Source: Pseudomonadota bacterium (GTDB lineage: Bacteria > Pseudomonadota > Alphaproteobacteria > Micropepsales > Micropepsaceae). From it: a stretch of 39,020 nucleotides of DNA. How positions within the stretch are numbered: the stretch's first letter is position 1; every line of letters begins with the position of its first letter. The notes beneath the pieces are model-generated. The model made no database searches. It was given only the letters and a program-made list of their open reading frames with translations, and was not told where the DNA came from. A program made the position numbers and the translations under genes. The DNA is taken from NCBI GenBank assembly GCA_018242105.1, contig JAFECP010000017.1:48494-87513 (forward strand), given 5' to 3'. This document shows positions 32,962 to 39,020 of this stretch, piece by piece.

Positions 32962-33851
32962 TTTCCGCCCCGGAGTGCCAGAATCCCGTCGGCGATCAGA
33001 TCGTCCAGGTATATGTGCGTGGTGGCGTTTGGAACGGTATTTGTGGTTGTTATTTCCACACCCATCTCACGGAGCCGCCGGTCGGAGCAATCGGCGAAAA
33101 GGCCGTGAACGGCAATGCAGACGGCGGGGGCAACACGAGCTGCGGTGAGCATCTTGACCGCTTTGATCATGGTTCCGCCGCTGGCAATGATGTCGTCCAT
33201 GAGTACGGGCGTTCTGTTGCCGATTGCGGCTATATCAATCGGTTCAAGCGCTACCGCGCGATCCGCCTGCCGGTGCTTTTTCAGTGTCGTATATGGGGCT
33301 TTAATATCCTTCGCCGTTTCCGATACCCATTGCGCACTTTCTTCGTCGGGGCCGATGAGGAAAGGCTTTGGAATGTTGGCGCCGATCCAGGCAGAGATGG
33401 CTGGCGCAGCGTGGGTGACGCACGCTGGAATCGAATAGATGTCGGAAAGCGCGCGATAACGATGCAAATGCGGGTCGACCGTGGCGAGCCAATCGAAAGC
33501 CTGGGATAACATCGCTGCGACAGCGCGTGACGTGATCGCTTCGCCGGGCTGAAAGCGCGCGTCCTGTCGCATATAGGCGAGATAGGGTGCGACGAGGCCG
33601 ACACATGCCGCGCCCAACTGGCGCGCACCTTGCGCCGCAAGGAGAAGAGGCACCAGCTTTGTGTCCGGATCGCTCAGCGTACAGACGAGCGCGATGCTCT
33701 TGCCTTGTATGTCGGTGCCGAACCGCAGATATGTTTCGCCATCCGGGAATTTCCGCGTAAAGAGAGTACCGGCTTCTGCGTCGAGCTGCGCTGCCAGGCT
33801 ATCTGCGAGAGCGGTATTTCCCGGCAATGCGAACAGGACCGTGGGCGTCAT
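32958..33851 (-). CDS. Ribose-phosphate diphosphokinase (PRPP synthetase), archaeal-like short form
   Basis: This 297-residue protein has FTRKFPDGETYLRF, PYLAYMRQDARFQPGEAITSRAVAAML (close to the archaeal-type PRPP synthetase wording PYxAYxRQDkrFxPGE), DPHLHRY with the catalytic His, and the PRPP loop DDIIASGGT (about 219-227). It makes PRPP from ribose 5-phosphate and ATP. Its short length and sequence mark it as a paralogue, not the housekeeping enzyme. It shares one base (TGATG) with the end of the phosphorylase gene upstream, so it is translationally coupled, and it is the last gene of a three-gene operon. An alternative TTG at 33854 is unlikely. Confidence 0.9.
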   Translation of the reverse strand: MTPTVLFALPGNTALADSLAAQLDAEAGTLFTRKFPDGETYLRFGTDIQGKSIALVCTLSDPDTKLVPLLLAAQGARQLGAACVGLVAPYLAYMRQDARFQPGEAITSRAVAAMLSQAFDWLATVDPHLHRYRALSDIYSIPACVTHAAPAISAWIGANIPKPFLIGPDEESAQWVSETAKDIKAPYTTLKKHRQADRAVALEPIDIAAIGNRTPVLMDDIIASGGTMIKAVKMLTAARVAPAVCIAVHGLFADCSDRRLREMGVEITTTNTVPNATTHIYLDDLIADGILALRGGN

Positions 33852-35356
33852 CAACTTTCAATTCCGAAGATATCTTCGTGCTGTGCGGCATAGGCAAGCG
33901 CATAGTCCAGCTCGCCCGGTGCCTCTGCATGCACCACGCACAGATTGTGTCCCGCCTTGATGTCCTGCCCAATCCGCACCAAGAGTTCCACGCCGGCCGC
34001 ACGGTCTTCCGGCGCACCGGCCAATTTCGCCAGCCGCGCGATCTTGCGGTTATCGATTGCTGTCAGCCGGCCGCTGGCGGGGGCGGTCAAGATCTGTCTG
34101 TGCGACGAGGTGGGCGGCGTGCGCATGCCGCCTTGCGCCTCGCAGATATGTTGAAACTTGTGCCAGGCGCGGCCATTATCGAGGATCGACATAGCCAACG
34201 CACCACCCGCGTTAAGTGGCGCCAGACCAGCTAACTCGATCAACACGCCGGCGAGCCGCACGGCACGCTCGCGCAGGTCCGCGGGTGCATCTGGCCGGCG
34301 TTGTAACACCGCAAGCACGTCTTGAGCCTCCAGTGCGGGGCCGATGCCGCGGCCGACAGGTTCATCGCCGCTTCCGATCACCACGCGCGCCGTGATGCCG
34401 AAGTCCCGTGCGACGGCGAGCAATCCACGCGACAACTCCTCGGCGTCCTTCGCCGTCCGCACCTTTGCGGTGGTACCGACCGGCACGTCCAGAACCAGAT
34501 GCGTCGCGCCAGCGGCAATTTTTTTGGACATGACCGAAGCAATCATCTGCCCCTGCGTATCGAGATCGAGCGCGCGCTCGACACGAATCAATATGTCGTC
34601 GGCGGGACTGAGCTGCACGGCACCGCCCCAAGCTATGCATCCACCTTCCGCCTCAACAACATGCCGGATCGCCGCTGCGCTGAGTTCCACGGGGGCAAGC
34701 GTTTCCATCATGTCCGCTGTTCCGGCGGGTGAGGTGATGGCGCGCGAGGATGTTTTTGGCATGGTGAGACCCAGTGCTGTCACGATCGCCACGATGATGG
34801 GCGTTGTGCGATTGCCCGGCAGGCCACCAACGGAATGTTTGTCCACGACAACGGGCTGCGGCCAGAATAGCCGCTCGCCTGCATCCACCATTGCGCGAGT
34901 GAGTGAGAATATCTCCGCCTCGTCAAGCGGCGGCGCGGCGCACGCTGTGAGAAAAGATGCGATATGAATGCTGGAATATCGACCTGCGACGATATCGCCT
35001 ATTATGGCGCGAAAACCGTTTTCATTGAGCACGTGCCCAAATATCCGGCTGCGCAGGACACTCAGCGAGTCTACCGGATCGAGGTGCTCGATCATGATCG
35101 TATCGCCTTCGGAAAGCGCCAGCCGCGTCCACGCTGCTTCGGAAAGCGCTGCCTCGTCGATAGCGATGAGGTCAGATATCACGGATAGCAAGGTGGCGAC
35201 GACGATGCGGCCGCGCGCACGCAACTGCACCCGTGTATGCGCAGAAAATCCCTCTGAGCGGCAGATTGCGGAATCGCGATGCAGCAGCACGATCGCCTCG
35301 GATTGGGCATCCAGCCCCAGCCGTCGCGCTTTGACGGTGCGCGGACCGGCTGTCAT
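33851..35356 (-). CDS. AMP phosphorylase / putative thymidine phosphorylase (TIGR02645-type)
   Basis: This 501-residue protein contains VVDKHSVGGLPGNRTTP (K173 to P186), the substrate loop of pyrimidine/AMP phosphorylases, and ITSPAGTADMMETLAPV. An extra N-terminal domain of about 90 residues, absent from classic DeoA, marks the archaeal-type AMP phosphorylase group, which splits AMP with phosphate into adenine and ribose 1,5-bisphosphate. Bacterial relatives are annotated as putative thymidine phosphorylases. The true substrate, a nucleoside or a nucleotide, cannot be told from sequence alone. It overlaps the beta-CASP gene by four bases and the PRPP gene by one, so all three are translated together. 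Confidence 0.88.
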   Translation of the reverse strand: MTAGPRTVKARRLGLDAQSEAIVLLHRDSAICRSEGFSAHTRVQLRARGRIVVATLLSVISDLIAIDEAALSEAAWTRLALSEGDTIMIEHLDPVDSLSVLRSRIFGHVLNENGFRAIIGDIVAGRYSSIHIASFLTACAAPPLDEAEIFSLTRAMVDAGERLFWPQPVVVDKHSVGGLPGNRTTPIIVAIVTALGLTMPKTSSRAITSPAGTADMMETLAPVELSAAAIRHVVEAEGGCIAWGGAVQLSPADDILIRVERALDLDTQGQMIASVMSKKIAAGATHLVLDVPVGTTAKVRTAKDAEELSRGLLAVARDFGITARVVIGSGDEPVGRGIGPALEAQDVLAVLQRRPDAPADLRERAVRLAGVLIELAGLAPLNAGGALAMSILDNGRAWHKFQHICEAQGGMRTPPTSSHRQILTAPASGRLTAIDNRKIARLAKLAGAPEDRAAGVELLVRIGQDIKAGHNLCVVHAEAPGELDYALAYAAQHEDIFGIES

Positions 35357-36720
35357 GCCAGCACGATCTTCTGCCCATGATCGGGCACAATGACGTTCCA
35401 GCCCAGATCCTGCTCGATGTCGTGCCGGAATGTGTCGGCAGCGGAGGGCTCGCCGTGAATGATGAATGTTGTGGTGGGAGGCTTTTTGAACGCTTTCAGC
35501 CAGCGCATTAATTCACCGCGATCCGCATGCGCCGAAAGCATGGGGAGATTGGAGACCTCTGCGCGCACCGGCACATAATGGCCGTAAATCTTGATCATAT
35601 CGGTCCCCTCCACCATAGCCGCGCCGCGTGTGCCGCCCGCCTGAAAGCCAGCAAAAACAATCGCGTTGTGCGCGTCCGGTGCGTAGTGCTCAAGATGGTG
35701 AAGGACCCGCCCGCCCGTGGCCATGCCGCTGGCCGAAATGATGATCTTCGGCATTGGATTGGCGGTCAGCTCGCGCGATTCATCACCCGTCTCCACATAA
35801 TAGGCTGCTTGCGCGAGGATCTCGCTTTGCTCGGGCGTCAGGCGATGGCCGCGCGGATGGCGGGAAAGGATACCACTGGCTTTGATCGCCATGGGGCTGT
35901 CCAGAAATACCGGCAAGTCCTTGCGGATAATCCCAGCCAATTTCATGTACGCGATGTGAAATAGCAGGCTTTGCGCGCGGCCCACGGCGAAGGACGGAAT
36001 AATAACCGTTCCGCTACGGGCAACCGTGCGATTGACGATGGCGCCGAGCGCCTGTTCGGGATCGGTCGTCTCGTGCCGGCGGTCGCCATAGGTGGATTCG
36101 ACCAGCAAATAATCTGCATTATCCACGGCCGCGGGATCAGCCATGATCGGATCGTCATACCGGCCGAGATCGCCGGAAAAGACGATGCGCCGGCCATGCC
36201 ATTCTATCTCGATAGACGCTGCGCCAAGAATATGCCCGGCCCGGCGAAATCTCGCCATCGCGCCGCCGGGGATCTTTTGCGTCGTTTCGAAAGGAACAGG
36301 TTGCAGATAGTCGAGGGCACGTTGGGCGTCTGCTTCCGTATAAAGCGGTAGCGCCGGCTTGTGCTTGGAGAAGCCCTTGCGGTTGGCGAAATCGGCATCA
36401 CGTTCGGCAAGATGACCCGCGTCCGGCAGGAGGATGCCGCACAGATCCTGTGTGGCGAGCGTGCAAAATATCCGGCCCCGATAACCACGATTGATCAGAA
36501 GCGGAATATAGCCGGAATGATCGATATGAGCGTGAGTCAATAGAACCGCGCCAATACTAGCAGGATCGACCGGCAAGGGCGCCCAGTTCTTCAGGCGCAG
36601 CGCCTTATAGCCCTGGAACAGGCCGCAATCGATCAGAATTCGGTGCTCACCGTCATCCAGTAGAAATTTCGATCCTGTAACGGTACCTGCACCGCCCAGA
36701 AATGAAAGCGACAGATTCAT
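35353..36720 (-). CDS. Metallo-beta-lactamase-fold beta-CASP ribonuclease (MBL fold RNA-processing type)
   Basis: This 455-residue protein has motif 2 THAHIDH (H63, H65, D67, H68), H163, D184 (FSGDLGR) and the beta-CASP motif A ESTYGDR (E208). It ends with SAHADR (H398, motif B) and IHGEPSA (H422, motif C). This full set marks an active zinc-dependent RNase/CPSF-like hydrolase, not a lactamase; many bacterial members cut or degrade RNA. The first gene of the operon, it starts ATG 36720 after an FNR-type box at 36815-36828. No strong ribosome site is seen (the leader ends with AAAAATG). The next gene begins within its last four bases. Confidence 0.92.
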   Translation of the reverse strand: MNLSLSFLGGAGTVTGSKFLLDDGEHRILIDCGLFQGYKALRLKNWAPLPVDPASIGAVLLTHAHIDHSGYIPLLINRGYRGRIFCTLATQDLCGILLPDAGHLAERDADFANRKGFSKHKPALPLYTEADAQRALDYLQPVPFETTQKIPGGAMARFRRAGHILGAASIEIEWHGRRIVFSGDLGRYDDPIMADPAAVDNADYLLVESTYGDRRHETTDPEQALGAIVNRTVARSGTVIIPSFAVGRAQSLLFHIAYMKLAGIIRKDLPVFLDSPMAIKASGILSRHPRGHRLTPEQSEILAQAAYYVETGDESRELTANPMPKIIISASGMATGGRVLHHLEHYAPDAHNAIVFAGFQAGGTRGAAMVEGTDMIKIYGHYVPVRAEVSNLPMLSAHADRGELMRWLKAFKKPPTTTFIIHGEPSAADTFRHDIEQDLGWNVIVPDHGQKIVLA

Positions 36721-36814
36721 TTTTCAGGTCCCAGATACTCGATACGCGCTTCCAGTTTCAGTTCTTGGATATCCCGCGCATTCGTAAAGTTTATGATGAT
36801 GAATGTTTGCTTCT

Positions 36815-36828
36815 TTGATCCTGATCAG
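36815..36828. promoter_or_regulatory. FNR/FixK-type box between the beta-CASP operon and the PNPOx-like gene
   Basis: TTGAT-CCTG-ATCAG matches the consensus at nine of ten positions. On the minus strand, TAAACT at 36788-36793 starts 28.5 bases from the box centre, giving a start near 36780 and a 60-base leader. On the plus strand, the class II distance points to a start at 36863, exactly the ATG of the PNPOx-like gene. Confidence 0.7.
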
Positions 36829-36862
36829 GAGGCAGACATGCGCGTGATGGCAAACTGTTTCT

Positions 36863-37330
36863 ATGGACATCCCGCATATGGACAGTGCCAAGAAGGCGCA
36901 ATTCACCGCCTATATTGGCGAGAAGAATGCAGGTGTCATCGCCACCACCAATCGTGAACATGGGCCGGAATCTGCTTTCATCAATCTGGCTGTGATGCCG
37001 GATCTGTCCATTGTGTTTGAGACGCTCATCACCTCTCGCAAATACCGCAACCTGCAGCATGACCCACGCGCCTCATTGGTGATCCGTGGTCATGAAAAAA
37101 CGACGCTTCAGGTCGAAGGGCTCATCGATGAGCCTGTGGAAACGCAGCTCGAAGACGCGATCTCCATCTATTATGAAGCATGTCCCCAGAATTTGGGTCA
37201 CCGGGACTGGCCTGGGCTGACCTATATGCGTTTGCGTCCGCGTTGGCTGCGCTATAGCGACTACGGATTGCCCTGGAAGGTCGAAGAGTATTTCCTGAAC
37301 GGTTTTGAAACTACCAGTTCTTCTTCGTAG
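36863..37330 (+). CDS. Pyridoxamine 5'-phosphate oxidase-like flavoprotein
   Basis: This 155-residue protein has the split-barrel fold: FTAYIGEKNAGVIATTNREHGPESAFINLAVMPDLSIVFETLITSRKYRNLQHDPRASLVI is the FMN- or F420-type binding core. It ends RPRWLRYSDYGLPWKVEEYF. Members of this branch are small FMN-, heme- or F420-binding oxidoreductases of unknown substrate, not PdxH itself. ATG 36863 coincides with the predicted transcription start, so a leaderless mRNA is possible; ATG 36878 is an alternative with a 15-base leader. An unrelated small frame with a strong ribosome site overlaps it. The 3' end overlaps the convergent cytochrome gene by 20 bases. Confidence 0.82.
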   Translation: MDIPHMDSAKKAQFTAYIGEKNAGVIATTNREHGPESAFINLAVMPDLSIVFETLITSRKYRNLQHDPRASLVIRGHEKTTLQVEGLIDEPVETQLEDAISIYYEACPQNLGHRDWPGLTYMRLRPRWLRYSDYGLPWKVEEYFLNGFETTSSSS

Positions 37331-37664
37331 CCTTGATATAGGCGATGATCGCATCGAGATCATGATCCGGAAATTCCTGCTCCTTCATCGGGTGCAAGGG
37401 AGCCTCGATGAAGGCACGCAAGTCTTTTTCATGCCCTTTATATTTGACGGAAATTGCCGCAAAGCTCGGCGCCGCAACTTGCACCATCTCATCTGGGTTG
37501 GGCACCGCTGCGGGCTGTGGTTGCTGGTGTGTGACCTGATGGCATCCCGAGCAATATTCGATGGCGCGCTGGCGGCCGTGCGCGACTTCGGCCGGTTCTG
37601 CCTGCGCGGCTTGCATTGCCGAAAGCAGCAACACAGCGCCGGATACCAAAATTTTGATTGTCAT
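37311..37664 (-). CDS. Exported class I cytochrome c, 117 residues
   Basis: The protein has a signal peptide (MTIKILVSGAVLLLSAMQAAQA), the heme motif CSGCH (C38, C41, H42) and a likely axial Met in HPMKEQEF (M93), followed by DLDAIIAYIKATKKNW. It is a small periplasmic c-type cytochrome for electron transfer. It follows USP 3 on the same strand after nine bases, so both are probably cotranscribed from the box at 38594-38607. An oxygen-controlled electron carrier fits this neighbourhood, but the partner oxidase or reductase is not in the window. Confidence 0.9.
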   Translation of the reverse strand: MTIKILVSGAVLLLSAMQAAQAEPAEVAHGRQRAIEYCSGCHQVTHQQPQPAAVPNPDEMVQVAAPSFAAISVKYKGHEKDLRAFIEAPLHPMKEQEFPDHDLDAIIAYIKATKKNW

Positions 37665-37673
37665 TCGGGAATC

Positions 37674-38540
37674 TCAATGTGCAAGAAAGATGGGAATATC
37701 CGCATGCGAGAGCAGATAGTCTGTAGTGCCGCCGAAGATGGTCTCCATGGTCTGGCTGTGCCCGTACCCCCCGCATACAAGCAGATCGTATCCACTGGCG
37801 GCTGCCGTATCGAGGAGTTCTTCGGCAATAGCCTGTTGCGGATCGGAAATCACCGTTTCGCACGCGTTGATGCCATGCAAGTATAGATATTCTTTCGCTT
37901 CGCGCAGCGGGCGCTTCGCGCTCGCTTCCGGGCGCACGCAAGCGAATTGAACTGCTTCCGCTTTTTCCAGAATGGGTGTTGCAGCAATCAGCGCTTGTGC
38001 GGCTGCACTGCCGCCATCCCAGCCAACCAGCACAGCGCGGCCGACGCTTTTGGGTGTGCTTTCCGCACAGAGCAAAATGGGACGGTTATAGCGCACAAGC
38101 ACATCGGTCAAAGCGTGCCGGATATTGTCGGAATCTGCACCGGCCATGCTCGGAAAGACGACAAGATCGGTCAAGCATGCTTCCTGCCGCAATATCTCTC
38201 TCAGATGTCCAGTCCTTTCGCGATAGGTCGCAGTGATAGTCGCGCTCCTTTCCGGCACCGAAACAATTCTCACGTCCCAGCGCGCCGCTGCCATCGAAAA
38301 GCTCTCTCGCGCTGCGCTCGCTGCAGCCTTCTTTGACGCTTCCGCCAAATCGGCAATTTCCTGAATGGCTTCCGCCGGAATCGGCATGCCGGAAACCGGT
38401 ATGGCTTCCCTGGGATCGGGATGAACGAATATCGCATCGACAAATGCGCCAAGCCGCTTGCCCAGAGCAAAGGCGGTGTCGAGGCTGATCGAATCTTTTT
38501 TCGAGCCTTTGAGTGGGATGAGGATTTTTGCCATAGACAT
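37674..38540 (-). CDS. Universal stress protein, tandem UspA domains (USP 3)
   Basis: This 288-residue protein starts MSMAKILIPLKGSKKDSISLDTAFALGKRLGAFVDAIFVHPDPREAIPVSG and carries two UspA folds. The second ends in GGYGHSQTMETIFGGTTDYLL and ADIPIFLAH, the nucleotide-binding pattern. ATG 38540 is chosen with a GGAAAC-type site seven bases before it; 38534 and 38552 are in-frame alternatives. An FNR-type box at 38594-38607 lies upstream, with TAGACT at 38567-38572 as its -10. It shares the operon with the cytochrome c gene. Confidence 0.92.
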   Translation of the reverse strand: MSMAKILIPLKGSKKDSISLDTAFALGKRLGAFVDAIFVHPDPREAIPVSGMPIPAEAIQEIADLAEASKKAAASAARESFSMAAARWDVRIVSVPERSATITATYRERTGHLREILRQEACLTDLVVFPSMAGADSDNIRHALTDVLVRYNRPILLCAESTPKSVGRAVLVGWDGGSAAAQALIAATPILEKAEAVQFACVRPEASAKRPLREAKEYLYLHGINACETVISDPQQAIAEELLDTAAASGYDLLVCGGYGHSQTMETIFGGTTDYLLSHADIPIFLAH

Positions 38541-38593
38541 AGTCGTTTCCACTTCAAAACAGAAGAAGTCTAGGAAACCGCCGCGACCCAGCC

Positions 38594-38607
38594 TTGATAC
38601 GGGTCAA
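38594..38607 (-). promoter_or_regulatory. FNR/FixK-type box and promoter of USP 3 and cytochrome c
   Basis: TTGAT-ACGG-GTCAA (reverse strand TTGAC-CCGT-ATCAA) is one base from the consensus. On the minus strand the TAGACT hexamer at 38567-38572 starts 28.5 bases from the box centre, predicting a start near 38559 and a 19-base leader. Confidence 0.72.
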
Positions 38608-38612
38608 TATTC

Positions 38613-39020
38613 TCAATGCGCGAGCAGCACCGGTAGCGGCGGTTCGCGCAGGATTTCGTTCGTGGCGCCGCCGAGTAGAGTTTCGCGGATGCGGGAGTGG
38701 CTAAAGCCGCCGATCGCGAGCAGATCCGCGCGATGGTCGCGGGCGAATTTCGCCAAAGCCATGTGTTGTGCACTCCCCAATATCCGAAGGTGCAACTCGG
38801 AAAAGGCAAGGCCATGTGCTTTGAGATAGGAGGAGACGTACTCGGTGTTGAAGTTCGGTGCGCTCGGCTGTTCCAGGCAGACCAGTTCGATGATCTCTGC
38901 TTTTTCGAGAAAAGGTATTGCAGCCAAAAGTCCGTGCGCCGCAGGGATAGTATCGTTCCAGCCGATCATCACTTTTCGAAATGCTGGCGGCGGAGCTGCC
39001 GCCAGGAGGATTGGCCGCCG
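38613..39020 (-). CDS. Universal stress protein, C-terminal part (USP 4; 5' end outside window)
   Basis: The minus-strand frame is open from the window edge and ends at 38613. Its first residues in the window, RRPILLAAAPPPAFRKVMIGWND, belong to the linker and start of a second UspA domain. LEKAEIIELVCLEQPSAPNF and the pattern GGFSHSRIRETLLGGATNEIL end it. The second Gly of the usual G-x2-G motif is Ser here, which may weaken nucleotide binding. The rest, including the first UspA domain, lies beyond base 39020. It is the fourth universal stress gene of the island. Confidence 0.88.
   Translation of the reverse strand, partial: RRPILLAAAPPPAFRKVMIGWNDTIPAAHGLLAAIPFLEKAEIIELVCLEQPSAPNFNTEYVSSYLKAHGLAFSELHLRILGSAQHMALAKFARDHRADLLAIGGFSHSRIRETLLGGATNEILREPPLPVLLAH

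Overview
The window looks like a chromosomal stretch of a GC-rich alphaproteobacterium. The TonB-dependent receptor, Atm1-type ABC exporter, TPR-sulfotransferase, PadR-RND operon and FixK/FNR-type boxes all fit that group. Genus-level placement is a guess (Caulobacterales/Rhizomicrobium-like). No rRNA, tRNA, CRISPR array, insertion sequence or phage gene is visible. Both edges cut genes: a citramalate synthase on the left and a universal stress protein on the right.

Layout. 1-4.5 kb: end of cimA, a RarD-type permease, a LOG-family nucleotide hydrolase, a possible 30-residue membrane peptide and an Atm1-like ABC exporter. 4.5-9.5 kb (minus strand): a PadR repressor, membrane-fusion protein and RND pump operon with a perfect inverted repeat in front. 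9.6-12.3 kb: a double cold-shock-domain protein with a DRFGGG repeat linker, a RutE-type nitroreductase divergent from a LysR regulator, and a 61-residue membrane protein. 12.4-21 kb: a GH84 O-GlcNAcase-like enzyme, a His/Cys-rich exported protein, a TPR-sulfotransferase, a TonB-dependent receptor and an exported M3 peptidase, with two strong intrinsic terminators. 21-24.9 kb: a decayed GH47 mannosidase fragment, a sugar MFS transporter, a roughly 400-base stretch without a recognisable gene, a GRDP-like protein with a 49-residue partner and a GCS2-type carboxylate-amine ligase.

25.1-39 kb is the most coherent part: a stress and low-oxygen island. It holds four tandem-domain universal stress proteins, an MgtC/DUF4010 membrane protein, an APH-like/P-loop kinase fusion, a zinc alcohol dehydrogenase, Hsp20, an SDR, a host-attachment (baeRF-like) protein, a PNPOx-like flavoprotein and a small cytochrome c. 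It also holds a translationally coupled operon of beta-CASP ribonuclease, AMP/thymidine phosphorylase and archaeal-like PRPP synthetase. Five intergenic FNR/FixK-type boxes (TTGAT-N4-[A/G]TCA[A/G]) sit in front of its transcription units. At four of the promoters a -10-like hexamer starts 28-30 bases from the box centre, the geometry of class II FNR activation. The suggested reading is one regulon for oxygen-limited survival in which RNA breakdown, nucleotide phosphorolysis and PRPP formation are switched on together with stress proteins. The gene content and boxes are seen; the physiology is inferred.

Gene packing is very tight. Six of seven convergent pairs overlap or abut at their stop codons, two of them sharing a single CTAG.
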